Below, piece by piece: positions 1 to 12,913 of a stretch of DNA of 64,000 bases. The DNA lies in the NCBI GenBank assembly GCA_024138025.1, contig JAMXBD010001245.1, positions 186,001 to 250,000 of the forward strand, written 5' to 3'. The notes below the pieces were generated by a model. It searched no databases. It was given only the letters and a program-made list of their open reading frames with translations, and was not told where the DNA came from. Position 1 is the stretch's first letter. Each line of letters opens with the position of its first letter. Made by a program: the position numbers and the translations under genes. The stretch comes from Combretum micranthum. Its lineage: Eukaryota > Streptophyta > Magnoliopsida > Myrtales > Combretaceae.

Positions 1-301
1 ATAATAAACTAATAATAATAAAGAACGACGACGCTTGACTGAAGAGGAAGACAAATAACGAAAAGAAATAATATGTTTCATTCAGCACCATCTTTCTTTT
101 TTTTTTCGTCCATCTTCAGTCTTGTTCTATCTAAAATAAAATTGATGTTAAGATTGTCCATGCAACAGAGTAGGGTCAAGCTTTTGCCTTCTTAAACCTC
201 TAAATCCTGATGTTTCTTATTGCACATTCTCTCTCTCTCTCTATATATATATGTGTGTGTGTGTGTAAAGAAAAATAATTTGTTCTTTTCCAAATACATT
301 C
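1..301. other. AT-rich intergenic sequence with compound microsatellite
   Basis: No gene is visible. A compound microsatellite, (TC)n then (TA)n then (TG)n, occupies about 231-266. The last five bases (297-301, CATTC) are the left target-site duplication of the TRIM element that follows. Confidence 0.7.
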
Positions 302-414
302 TGTTGATATATTTCACATCGGTTGTGGAAGGGTTGCGTGCTACTTTATAAATGTGTGAAAGCCTCACTCATAAGCTCGCTTTTGGGGTTGAGAAGGCCC
401 AATGGCACCCAACA
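302..414 (+). repeat. TRIM 5' LTR
   Basis: Left 113-bp LTR of the TRIM, TGTTGA...CCAACA. It aligns over its whole length with 499-616 with scattered substitutions and a few small indels. Confidence 0.85.
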
Positions 415-498
415 ATGGTATCAGCCTAGTTTACAACATCTCCAATTGAGTCAAACATGGACGGTTAATCCCATGGTCCGATGTATGATAGGAGGAGA

Positions 499-616
499 TG
501 TTGAGGATATTCTATATCGGTTGTAGAAGGAGCTGCGTGCTACTTTATAAGTGTGAGGGAAAGCCTCACCTCATAAGCTAGCTTTTGAGGTTGAGAAGGC
601 CCAATAGCACCCAACA
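499..616 (+). repeat. TRIM 3' LTR
   Basis: Right 118-bp LTR of the TRIM, directly preceded by the polypurine tract and followed by the CATTC duplication. Confidence 0.85.
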
Positions 617-621
617 CATTC

Positions 622-2593
622 AAGGGAAGCACAATGTCTTAGATACTGTGAAACGTCATATTGACAATAAACGTTGGACAGTTTGGTAGAATATTCAACA
701 CAAATATGAGTGGAGAGCTTAGAACTAAAGGTGTCTTCTTTGTTAATATTTTTATAAAATTAATGGAAAATTTTGCTTTAATGTGCCCATTGACATCAAT
801 TTTCTTTTTAAATTATCTTTCTTCTCTTAGTCATAATAATGTCAAAACATCAAATTTGAAAATTAAAATTAATAACGAATATGCCTTAATTTATATATGT
901 AATTTTAAATTTTATATTTAACTTGATCAAACGTCACAATCAACATGTCAATATTAATGAAAACTACAAAAATCATGTATGGAGAAAATTATAATATAAT
1001 TAAATAAGTAACTACCATACACTAACATAAGTCATATCTTTCTTATATAAGTTTGTATCATCAAACTTAAAAGAAAAAAAAAGAGAGAGAGAGAGAGTAT
1101 TAATATAAAGTCTAACAATAATTATAAATTAATAGATTGAATTTGGACTAATTTGAGGCTATGACCAATTACAGGGTTTCATCCTTCAATGAAACATTTT
1201 TCAAAACGTAATTCAATTCAACAAACGGTTCACTTTACATGTATGATTTATAGCTAAACTATTAGATTAATTTCACTTTAATTTATCATTTAGACATTGC
1301 TTTTTATTTAAAAAAAAATGAAATGCTATTAGAGACTTCAAATATCTTTCTTTTTTAAATTAATAAAAAGGGTTTTAAAGATGGCAAACTTAATTTCATT
1401 ATGATATCATTTTGTCACAACAAATTAATAATTTTAAAAATATAGAGATATATGGTAACAAATATAAATTTTCACTATTGGTAAAAATATTATCTCTAAT
1501 AAAAAAATTATTTTGTGACATAAAATGGTATTTATTATGACAAAAATTACTTGTAAAAATATCACATATAATTATATGTAGTGATGACAATAGAAGTTAG
1601 TGATTGATTACTTTTGTCACAATATTTCTTTTGTATTGGTGCGAAAAAATTGGTGGAAAAAAATTTATCACGAAAGACTATAATAAATCCACTTTTAGGT
1701 TTGAAACAACTCATCCTCATTTTGTCACAATTAGAGTACCATTTGTAATAAATATGATTGTCAAAATTAATTTTCATACAATATAGCAAATATATTGTAG
1801 CTGGTAGTGCATAGTTTCATCACTACAATGCCAGCAATTGTTCTAGTGATAAGCATACTTATTATTCTTGCTTTTGCGGGTTTTAAAAATTTTAATATTT
1901 GCAAGAGTGTGAGGCAGGGCAATATTTTAATAACTATTGCTGCATCGGTTGCTAGTATCCGCCTCATGAACTATATAGAGGAAAACTTGTCATTTATTAA
2001 AAATTGATCCACCTTGGTCATTCGCATGAATTATACTTATTGGCCGAAGGAAGAGGATGGTGGGGTCGAAGGTAGCGGACACTATCAGATAAAAGGTTGG
2101 ATAGTTTTCACTTCATATTTTGGGAGTCCGTTATTGGTATATGAATATCAGCTCTTGATGGGGGAGTTCCATCCAATCTGTTGAACCCAAAGATCGCATG
2201 GTGAACATGCAAAGAAACCAAACAGGAAGGAAAACCATGGAAGCAAAGGAGACATGTACATGAGGCTTGAAGATGTTGATGTGTTTCTACTATGACAAAT
2301 GCTTTAGTTTTAGTAACTTTTTGACTAAATGAGGTATGTAGTTGTTGTTGACTAAATTTTGCTAGAAACTTATGCAATCTTCATATATGGTAAACTGAAA
2401 ATTAGTTTAAATGGTTTATTTCTTTTCCATAAAATAAATAAATAATAATAATAAATTACAAAAAAAAAAGTCATTTTCCAATGTTTAAAGCATTGAGTGT
2501 CAAAATGTGAGAACTATAAAGAAAATTTTCAACACTCAAGTTATATTACGGACTATTGGGATCCCTAGGTTAAGAAAATAAACAGTGACAATT
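622..2593. other. Gene-free AT-rich spacer with TTGTCACAA motifs
   Basis: No gene can be supported. Between 1400 and 1740 the motif TTGTCACAA, or its complement in degraded form, recurs at about 1412, 1513, 1611 and 1716; such clustering resembles the subterminal motif arrays of CACTA elements, but no matching termini were found. A 66-codon hydrophobic frame at 1807-2007 (a run of I, L, V and A residues near its start) could be a relic of a membrane-protein exon, but I do not recognise it. Sequence at 2045-2300 is richer in GC than its surroundings and may be a gene fragment of unknown origin. Confidence 0.5.
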
Positions 2594-5500
2594 CACTACA
2601 AGCATTTTATGTTTTCGCAAAAAAACAAATTGTTGCAACTTACGTCTAAATCGTCGTTTCTAGTTTATAGTATTAATTTTATTTTTATCAAATGCTTAAT
2701 GCAACGATTTATTAATATTGTAATATTTGCTATAAAGTATGAACAATAATAGTTGTGATTGTTACTTTATAGCATTGATTTTATTTTCATCAAATACTTA
2801 TTGCAATAATTTATTAATATTATAATACTTTGTTATAAATTTCATACATGAATTTCTTAATCTTTATAACAAAATCATTCTCATCTCCTTTTTTCTTTTA
2901 ATTTTCGCACACATAGCATGAATGCATCATACAATAATATTATTTAATTAGTTATTTTACTGGCACCGATGTAATGGGTGTATGATCCTCTAGTTTCTTT
3001 TAAAAAGGAATTTAAAAAAAAAAGAGAGAAATGTTATGGGTTAATATGATGAGGATTTGGAGTCATATGTAGTTGCCATACAATGACACAGACTGGAATG
3101 ACATGTCGACTTTGTGGATCTCTTGACGGTTTCTTTCTATTGACTTACCCTTGTTATGTGCCCCAATTCTGCCTCCAATATCTACTCCTTTCAAACAGTT
3201 TGTTACAACATTAATCTTAATTCTCAAAACCTTTGGCACCCTAATGGCATATTTTGTTGACTTGATTTCACAATTTCAACAATAAAGCATAGATTTAAAT
3301 ACTTGATCTTTTGTTTTATGTAATTTGTATTGTGTATCATTGAATTGTACTCACATTCTTCCATTTTCTGATTCTTTTGAAGCTTTGCATTACAAGCATT
3401 TTATTTTCGCAACAATAACTAATTGTTGCAACTGACGTCAAAATCGCTGTTTGTAGTTTATAGTATTAATTTTATTTTTATCAAATGCTTAATGCAACGA
3501 TTTATTAATATTGTAATATTTTGCTATAAAGTATGAACAATAATAGTTGTAATTGTTAATCTATAGCATTGATTTTATTTTTATCTAATACTTATTGCAA
3601 TAATTTATTAATTTTGTAATACTTTGTTATAAATCCCATACTTGACTTCCTTAATCTCTATAACAAAAATCATTCTCGCTCTTTTTTTTTTCACATGTAA
3701 CATGGATGCATCATATGCTAATATTATTTAATTAGTTATTTTGCTAGCACCGATGTAATGGGTGTATGATCCTCTAGTTTCTTTTAAAAAGGAATTTAAA
3801 AAAAAAGAGAGAGAAATGTTATGGGTTAATATAATGATGATTTGGAGTCATATGTGGTTGCCATACAATGGCACGGACTGGAATGACATGTCAACTTTGT
3901 GGATCTCTTGACGGTTTCTTTCTATTGACTTGTACCCTTGTTATGTGCCCCGATATTCCTGCCTCCAATATCTACTCCTTTCAAACATTTTGTTACAACA
4001 TTAATCTTAATCCTCAAAACCTTTCGGCAACCCTAATGGCATATTTTGTTGACTGATTTCACAATTTCAACAATAAAGCATAGATTTAAATACTTGACCT
4101 TTTGTTTTATGTAAATTTGTATTGTGCATCATTGAATTGTACTCACATTCTTCCATTTTATTCTTTTAAAGCTTTGCATTAAAGCATTTTATGTTTTCGG
4201 CAATAATAACTAATTGTTGCAACTGACGTCAAAATCGCTGTTTGTAGTTTATAGTATCAATTTTATTTTTATCAAATGCTTAATGCAACGATTTATTAAT
4301 ATTGTAATATTTTGCTATAAAGTATGAACAACAATAGTTGTAATTGTTAATCTATAGCATTGCTTTTATTTTTCTAATACTTATTGCAGTAATTTATTAA
4401 TTTTGTAATACTTTGTTTTAAATCCCATACTTGACTTCCTTAATCTCTATAACAAAAATCATTCTCGCTTTTTTTTTTTCACATGTAACATGGATGCATC
4501 ATATGCTAATATTTTTTAATTAGTTATTTTGCTAGCACCGATGTAATGGGTGTATGATCCTCTAGTTTCTTTTAAAAAGGAAAAAAAAAAAAAGAGAAAA
4601 TGTTATGGGTTAATATGATGATGATTTGGAGTCATATGTGGTTGCCATACAATGGCACGGACTGGAATGACATGTCGACTTGTGGATCTCTTGACGGTTT
4701 CTTTCTATTGACTTATACCCTTGTTATGTGCCCCGATATTCCTGCCTCCAATATCTACTCCTTTCAAACAGTTTGTTACAACATTAATTTAATCCTCAAA
4801 ACCTTTTGGCACCCTAATGGCATATCTTGTTGACTGATTTCACAATTTCAACAATAAAGCATAGATTTAAATACTTGATCTTTTGTTTTATGTAAATTTG
4901 TATTGTGTACCATTGAATTGTACTCACATTCTTCCATTTTCTGATTCTTTTGAAGCTTTGCATTATAAGCATTTTATGTTTTCGGCAACAATAACTAATT
5001 GTTGCAACTGACGTCAAAATCGCTGTTTGTAGTTTATAATATTAATTTTATTTTTATCAAATGCTTAATGCAACGATTTATTAATATTGTAATATTTTGC
5101 TATAAAGTATGAACAATGAAGTTGTAATTGTTAATCTATAGCATTGATTTTATTTTTATCTAATACTTATTGTAGTAATTTATTAATTTTGTAATACTTG
5201 TTATAAATCCCAACTTGACTTCCTAATCTCTATAACAAAAATCATTCTCGCTCTTTTTTTTTCACATGTAACATGGATGCATCATATGCTAATATTATTT
5301 AATTAGTTATTTTGCTGGCACCGATGTAATGGTGTATGATCCTCTAGTTTCTTTAAAAAGGAATTTAAAAAAAAAAGAGAGAAATGTTATGGGTTAATAT
5401 GATGATGATTTGGAGTCATATGTAGTTGCCATACAATGGCACGGACTGGAATGACATGTCGACTTTGTGGATCTCTTAACGGTTTCTTTCTATTGACTGG

Positions 5501-6441
5501 TACCCTTGTTATGTGCCCCGATATTCCTGCCTCCAATATCTACTCCTTTCAAACAGTTTGTTACAACATTAATCTTAATCCTCAAAACCTTTTGGCAACC
5601 CTAATGGCATATTTTGTTGACTGATTTCACAATTTCAACAATAAAGCATAGATTTAAATACTTGATCTTTTGTTTTATGTAAATTTGTATTGTGTATCAT
5701 TGAATTGTACTCACATTCTTCCATTTTCTGATTCTTTTGAAGCTTTGCATTACAAGCATTTTATGTTTTCGGCAACAATAACTAATTGTTGCAACTGACA
5801 TCAAAATCGTTGTTTGTAGTTTATAGTATTAATTTTATTTTTATCAAATGCTTAATGCAACGATTTATTAATATTGTAATATTTTGCTATAAAGTCTGAA
5901 CAACAATAGTTGTAATTATTAATCTATAGCATTGATTTCATTTTTACCTAATACTTATTGCAGTAATTTATTAATTTTGTAATACTTTGTTATAAATCCC
6001 ATACTTGAATTCCTTAATCTCTATAACAAAAATCATTTTCGCTCTTTTTTTTTCACATGTAACATGGATGCATCATATGCTAATATTATTTAATTAGTTA
6101 TTTTGCTGTACCGATATAATGGTGTATGATCCTCTAGTTTCTTTTAAAAAGGAAAAAAAAAAAGAGAAAGTTATGGGTTAATATGATGATGATTTGGAGT
6201 CATATAGTTGCCATACAATGGCACGGATTGGAATGACATGTCGACTTTGTGGATCTCTTGACGGTTTCTTTCTATTGACTTGTACCCTTGTTATGTGCCC
6301 CGATATTCTTGCCTCCAATATCTACTCCTTTCAAACAGTTTGTTACAACATTAATCTTAATCCTCAAAACCTTTTGGTAAACCTAATGGCATATTTTGTT
6401 GACTGATTTCACAATTTCAATAATAAAGCATAGATTTAAAT

Positions 6442-9400
6442 TACTACAAAAAAATTCATCTATCCAAGGGACTTTTTAGTCCCTACGAAAAGAGAAAATC
6501 CCTACGATAAGAGAAAAAATCCCTACGATAGCCTATTGTAGGGATGGAAGTCCCTTTGCTGCTAAAGTTTCTCAATATTAGCCTATGGTCCCTACGAAAA
6601 AGTGACTATAGGGATAGCATCCCTACGAAAGATAACCTTATCGCAGGGATCTACATCCCTTCTACAATAATATGAAGTTGTGTTAAAACAAACCTACATA
6701 AATAGGTAGGGATACACAGATCAACTATTGAAGGGAGGAGATCCTTCCCATAGCCTAGAATGCCAACTAAAAAATGTGTATAGTAGGGACACTATCCCTT
6801 CCATAACTATGTGATGTAATAATTATGTAAAAGATTTTTTTAGTTATTTATTTAAATAGAAAAAATGAACTTTTTTTTCTTTTGTCCTTTCCCATGATTT
6901 TCTTGCATGATATATATTTTTAAAAAACTCATCAAATTAATAAATAAATGCACTAATAAAAAATTAAAAAATAAAAATAAAATATAAATACAAAATTTAA
7001 TAATTTTATAACAATAATAAATACACATACAAAACTTTCTCCATAACAAATTAAAACTAATGTCTTTACAAAGTTCTCGACAATACATCTAAAATACACA
7101 AATATTCTATTTCTTATGCCATTGTTAATATTTCTCCTCCTCATCTGTATGACGTAAATACAAGTGTTTATGGTTGCATCAAATGGCATGCAAAAATTAA
7201 AAAATTAAAATAACCAACAAGAATTTTGTTCTCAATTATATAAGCATGTAGAAACATATCATAAATATAAAGTTTACCAACATTAAAATAAATAATCATG
7301 CAATGCTTACCATAAATTTTAGAGAAAAAATTGGTGCTCCTCACTAAAATATCATAAATAGCTTCTATAGGATTTCTTTAGTCTTGATTGATTGCTTTTT
7401 CTACCAAAAAAAATTAATGAAATAAAACATTACAAAAAAAAACTTTTAATATATATATATATATACTAATTAAAAAGGTAATGATAAACATGAAACAACC
7501 TCATACAAAAAGTGGAATTTCCTTTCTCTTTCTCAACTATTTAAACCCGTGTTGAAGTGGTTGCATTCTGCCTGTAAGAAAAATAAAATAAGAAGTATAA
7601 ACCTGCACAATATGAAACATTCAAAAATACAAAATAAAATAAAAATAACAAACCGGAGTTGAGAAGTAGATCCAATATCAACAGTAGCCTGTTAGACATT
7701 CGTTGTTGGAGTGAAATGCCTCTGCGAACATAAAGTAACACAAATTGAAATAAAAACTAAAATTTGTAAAGATAAAATAGGGGAAAATATACGAAATAAA
7801 ATAAATGACAAACCGGAGTTGGGAGCCCATGCAATTTCAACAGTGATGGAAGAGATAATTCATTTGTTGATGGTAATAGGTTTGTACTCTCTACCAAAAT
7901 ACATATATATATGTATATATAATAAATATAAAAAATCTCGATATATAAAGCTGTAAAAAGAACGAAATGAAAAAAAAAACTAGTAAACCCGATTTTGTAA
8001 GTGAATGCATAAATAGTTAATAGTAATGGAAGACATGTATGTTCTATATATATTGATGGTGAATGTGTAGTGGAGTACTTAGGAGATAGTGATAACTGCA
8101 AATGGAGATGTGGAACACTTAATGGTTATTGGGAAGTTATTGTAAATGTGTATAGGTATGGCATAGTTATTACCAATGAAGTGAGGAACTTGTAAACCAT
8201 GTATAGAAGGATAAAAGAAAAAAAAACTTGTAGACCATAGGAAACTACAAATCTATATGCAGTTTTAGCTTGTTCTATAGGATCATACCTAAATGTTCAA
8301 TTTTTTTTTTTTTTTGCCATCACTAAATGTTTAAATTTATTAAATACTTAAAATGACATTAAACTAACAACTTGATATTTTGACCCGAATTTTTGATAGG
8401 AAATTAGGGATTTGGTTAATTAATAATGTTGTGATAATATAGATAATAAATTAAAATAACTATAAAACTTATAATAATATGTATAGGTATACAATAAATA
8501 CTAGCAAAATGCATACTTGTGATGCCTCTATTGAGAATAACAAAACCTTTATATTTATTTTGATTTGAAGTCAAATTTTAAAACTTTACATTTCAATAAG
8601 TAATTTTATAAACGTTTTCAATTTTTTCAACAATATAAAATTAATTAATTTTAGCCAATAATTTGTAAAATTATTCTCAATCGTATATTTAAATTCTAAA
8701 ATATTATAGCAGATTAAATATTAATATGTAATTGTTATCTATTTTCTTTTGTAATATATGTACACGATATATCAAATGAGATTGTAACTATCAACTTTAA
8801 TATTACATATAATTTAACGATATTTTACTAAAAAATAAATACACAAAACATATACCTTTTGCTATGATATTATTGATATGATAACTAATAAATACTTTGA
8901 AATAAAAAAAAAACCCAAAATATCCCAAATTGTTGAACATCTTTTATAGTAGAACCACACTTATAAATAGAGATGATGTGTACAATCAATATTGATAATT
9001 ATTTAGAAACAATTAACATAATTATATATTTGAATGGCTCAGTCTAAACAAATTTAAAAGGAAAATAGTTTTATGAAATTTTTATAAATTCAAGGTCTAT
9101 AAAATGAATGTCTTTTTTACATGTTTTATAAATTTCAAAGTAGTAGTATAAACAATATTCTTGGTAAAACAGCAAGTAAACATTTAAGTGTGAGGGGCTA
9201 TAAAAAATGGCAATTCATTTTTTACTTTAAGATTTAGGTTTGTCTTTTTGAAAGTGAAATAAATAGCATTAAAAGAATATTACTAGCAGATGTTACCTTC
9301 AATGCATGAGATAAAAAAGGTAGAAGTATAATAAAATTCTAAATATGTTGTTTAATCTTATATATTATGCTAGTGTTTTAGATATCATTCTTGTATTATT

Positions 9401-11859
9401 GTGAGGAACAAAATATTTGTGAGGCAAATACTTAATAAAAATAGGAAAGGTTAAAAAAAAATCTTACTATCAATATTTGTGTAAATCTTCGTCTAGTAAA
9501 TACAAATTGTAAACAAAATAATAAAAAAATAAAACTATAAAATTAATAATACAATAAAAAACTATATATTCTATTAGAAAATGAAAAATGATAAAAATCA
9601 ACCAACTATGAGAAACCTTCTAAACATTTTTAGTAAATTCAATCTTCTTAATAAGAAACATGAATTATCTAATATTTGGTAATGAAGAAAAATAATAAGC
9701 TATTTTAGAAATTATTTTTAAATAAAACATGCAATATAACGATACTGTTTTGATAATTTTCTTTATACAATTTGTATTTGTGTATTTTTTTTTTTACAAA
9801 GACGATAGACATGTGTTACACCCTCAATCAAATTATACAGAAGATTAATAATTTGAGACATAAAAATAAATATACGTACACAATGAAACTTTTAGTAACT
9901 GTCGCTCATAATCTCATCTGAACAATAAATTTCTATAAAAGTAAATAACCATAATTAAAAAAAAAAAAGAACGAAGATCAATACTAACTTATATTATGAG
10001 TAGTTGAAAATACAATAATAATTAGTGAAAAAAATGCAATCAATAGTAAACTAGAACACAAGTACTTTACAAAAAATTAGTATTAAATTATTACAATTTA
10101 CAATAGCTTTTTTTTTTTTACGATATGTTTTGCTTCAATTGAAAAAAGATATGATTGTATTTCCAATGCATGTACCATTTGTCTTCTTGATAGACTATAA
10201 TCATATTCAATGTTAAATTGGTTACAATTTTATTTATAAAATTAATCAAAATAATTAAATTGCTAAATTAGGTCATTATTTTCATTAGCAAATATCAATG
10301 ATGTCACCGTTTTAGTATTAAAACATTAAAAAATTATTTAAGTATTTATTAGATTTTTCATGTTAAAATATAAATTAAAATAACATTTTTTTCTAATGAG
10401 TTAATTACTTAATAGCTACAATAATTTTTTTTACCTTTCAAAGAACTGGATGAGTAAATCACAAAAATGAAAACTAGAACTAATGACAAGTGGGGATAGA
10501 GAGAAAAATTAAAAAACAAAGTTTAAAATTTGGTTTTAAGTTACTGAATATTGTGACTATAGGTTTATTGTTTTAATGCTTTTTTTTAAGGAAAAAAATA
10601 TGCATAAATTATAAAAATTGTTATGTCATTGAGATATTAATGAAATAAATAATGTTTAGCTAGAATCTTATTCATCTAATATAATAACTTAGTCACTAAA
10701 TTAATTTTTTTTTTATTCCTATCACATAAGTGAAATTTTCATTAAGATCTTAATGAAATATTGACAAGAAAAAATATTAATAAAATAAATAACATTTCTT
10801 AATTGCACAGAAGCTAGAAGATCTTATTTTTTAGGGATATTTGTTTTTATATTTAGTTCTTTGTTGAGATTTGATTGTTTGTTATGATATTATTTGTTTG
10901 TTTAGTTATTTATTAAGATTTTCTCCATCATCAATTTGATGTTAGTTAAGATAATTTGGTTATTATAAAATCTATAGATAGTTATCAAATTGATTGATAT
11001 TTTCAAGTGAAAAACTAATAGGATAATTGTGAGTGGAAAAAGAAAAAAGCAACTGTGGAAAGTGGAAGATAAACAAAGAAGAAAAGAAAATGACAATTCA
11101 AATTAAAATTTAGTTTAAAGGTACTAAATATTGTGGTTAAAGGTTTTGCACTTTTAATTTATTTTCATTTGAATACAATAGAGATAATATTTTCTTACCA
11201 ATAAATAAATATGGTTTTCTTATGAAAAACCATAAAGCAATAATAGTACCACAAAAACTATAAAATTTAAATTAGATAAGCAATTGTGTATTCTAATATA
11301 GATAAAATTTATTTATAATTGTTTATTAATATAACCACCTATAAAAAAAATATTTAATGTCCACTTTTCTTGTTATTTGTTTATGACTTAGTTAGATTAT
11401 TGATATTCTTTTCAAATGAGACAACATTATGATTTCCATTTTGTGTTTGCAAGCAATGCTAGAAGTCATCTATCTCAACTTTTATGAATTTCTAAAAAAA
11501 TTTGAGGCTTTTCATGCAATTTGTGAATGCTAGAGTGGTTTGCATATAATGTTTTTTTTTTCTATTTATTTCTTTATCTTTTTAAATAGCAAGACCATGT
11601 CACTTCATCAAATGATAAAGCAATATGGTCCCTAAAATAAGTAGTTATTTGTAAAAATAAAAATAAAAATAAAAATAAAAATAACAATAACAACTCACTC
11701 TATTATTTTGAATAACGTATTTTATATAAAAATATGATGTAGTGCTATTGTAGGGACAAAGTCCCTGCGAAAAAGAAATTAAAAATAAATAAAAATAAAC
11801 TTGCTACTAAAAGTTATGTCCCTACAATAACCTTGCTACCAAAAACAAAATTTTTAGTA
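6442..11859. mobile_element. Non-autonomous CACTA-like insertion (5.4 kb, non-coding)
   Basis: The insertion interrupts the fifth tandem monomer at a point (GATTTAAAT / AATACTTGA) that is continuous in every other monomer, so both edges are set to within a few bases. It starts TACTACAAAAAAATT and ends AATTTTTAGTA, giving imperfect inverted termini of CACTA type. Just inside the left end TCCCTACGA-type motifs recur at about 6480, 6500, 6521, 6585 and 6621 in direct and inverted form, and the right end has similar GTAGGGACAAAGTCCC blocks at 11750-11830; such subterminal arrays are typical of CACTA elements. The interior is very AT-rich, with a decayed internal repeat (AACCGGAGTTG-like, 7650 and 7812) and an AAAAT pentanucleotide run at about 11655-11684. 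I see no transposase. Alternative: another class of DNA transposon. Confidence 0.6.
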
Positions 11860-12433
11860 TTAATACTTGACCTTTTGTTTTATGTAAATTTGTATTGTGT
11901 ATCATTGAATTGTACTCACATTCTTCCATTTTCTGATTCTTTTGAAGCTTTGCATTACAAGCATTTTATGTTTTCGGCAACAATAACTAATTGTTGCAAC
12001 TGACGTCAAAATCGCTGTTTGTAGTTTATAGTATTAATTTTATTTTTATCAAATGCTTAATGCAACGATTTATTAATATTGTAATATTTTGCTATAAAGT
12101 ATGAACAACAATAGTTGTAATTGTTAATCTATAGCATTGATTTTATTTTTATCTAATACTTATTGCAGTAATTTATTAATTTTGTAATACTTTGTTATAA
12201 ATCCCATACTTGACTTCCTTAATCTCTATAACAAAAATCATTCTAGCTTTTTTTTTTTCACATGTAACATGGATGCATCATATGCTAATATTATTTAATT
12301 AGTTATTTTGCTAGCACCAATGTAATGGGTGTATGATCCTCTAGTTTTTTTTAAAAAGGAAAAAAAAAAAAAGAAAGAGAAATGTTATGGGTTAATATGA
12401 TGATGATTTGGAGTCATATGTAGTTGCCATACA

Positions 12434-12622
12434 ATGGCACGGACTGGAATGACATGTCGACTTTGTGGATCTCTTGACGGTTTCTTTTTATTGACTTGTA
12501 CCCTTGTTATGTGCCCCGATATTCCTGCCTCCAATACCTACTCCTTTCAAACAGTTTGTTACAACATTAATCTTAATCCTCAAAACCTTTTGGCAACCCT
12601 AATGGCACATTTTGTTGACTGA
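12434..12622 (+). other. 62-codon cysteine-containing frame in the gene-proximal monomer (doubtful coding)
   Basis: An ATG frame of 62 codons (MARTGMTCRLCGSLDG at its start, ...LMAHFVD at its end) sits in the last monomer. Equivalent frames are open in monomers at 3868-4056, 5436-5624 and 6194-6406, and a longer out-of-register version runs at 4600-4833; the first monomer has lost it. The frame has C-x-x-C at residues 8-11 and further cysteines but no domain I recognise, no signal peptide and no clear splice sites. Because the monomers are nearly identical, conservation can come from recent duplication alone. It could also be a captured exon fragment. Confidence 0.25.
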
Positions 12623-12817
12623 TTTCACAATTTCAATAATAAAGCATAGATTTAAATACTTGATCTTTTGTTTTATGTAAATTTGTATTGTGTATCACCG
12701 AATTGTACTCACATTCTTCCATTTTCTGATTCTTTTGAAGCTTTGCATTACTTTGTTATTTCTCCAAAGTTGGAAGGAAATAATACCATTCACATCTAAG
12801 ATCAAAGAATCGAATAA

Positions 12818-12913
12818 ATGAATGTCGTCGCAGGGTGCGACTTATCATTACGATTCCTATGCGAACATCACCGCCACCACCTATCCAGATTCAGAAAACT
12901 CCGTAAAGAATGA
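12818..12913 (+). promoter_or_regulatory. Out-of-frame upstream ATG overlapping the phosphatase start
   Basis: The sequence ATGAATG at 12818 offers two starts four bases apart. The first ATG (12818) opens a 31-codon frame that ends at TGA 12911-12913; the second (12822) is the phosphatase start. If the transcript begins upstream of both, ribosomes must skip the first ATG, or start at the second by leaky scanning, to make enzyme. Confidence 0.5.

Larger units (their letters stand above)
302..616 (+). mobile_element. TRIM retrotransposon (miniature LTR element), complete
   Basis: Two direct repeats, 302-414 (113 bp) and 499-616 (118 bp), both begin TGTTGA and end CCAACA, as LTRs do. Straight after the first repeat, TGGTATCAG at 416-424 matches the primer-binding site for initiator tRNA-Met. 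Just before the second is a purine tract, ATAGGAGGAGA (488-498). The element is flanked by a perfect 5-bp duplication, CATTC (297-301 and 617-621). The internal part is only 84 bp and cannot encode protein, so movement would have needed enzymes from another retrotransposon. Each LTR holds a TATA-like CTTTATAA. The LTRs differ at a fair number of sites, so this is not a very recent insertion. Confidence 0.88.
2594..12750 (+). repeat. Six-copy tandem array of a ~787-bp monomer, interrupted once
   Basis: The word AAGCATTTTA marks successive monomers at about 2600, 3394, 4182, 4967, 5754 and 11959, giving periods of 785-794 bp; the fifth monomer (5754-6441 plus 11860-11958) has the same length once the CACTA-like insertion is removed. 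Monomers share nearly all their sequence; the first is the most diverged. Each holds a short inverted motif (GCAACAATAACTAATTGTTGC-like), a poly(A) tract before GAGAAATGTTATGGG, and a block that reads as a 62-codon frame beginning MARTGMTC. The array opens with CACTACAAGCATTTT, like a CACTA terminus, and ends with GCTTTGCATTA about 70 bp before the phosphatase start codon. The array therefore occupies the place where that gene's promoter should be. Confidence 0.9.

Noticed and set aside
6852..8101. Hydrophobic frames inside the CACTA-like insertion
   Set aside because: They consist of Phe/Leu/Ile/Tyr-rich translation of AT-rich DNA with no conserved motif.
2594..12750. CRISPR array or satellite centromere interpretation of the tandem monomers
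   Set aside because: The unit is ~787 bp with no short repeat-spacer structure, and six copies next to a gene do not make a centromeric satellite.
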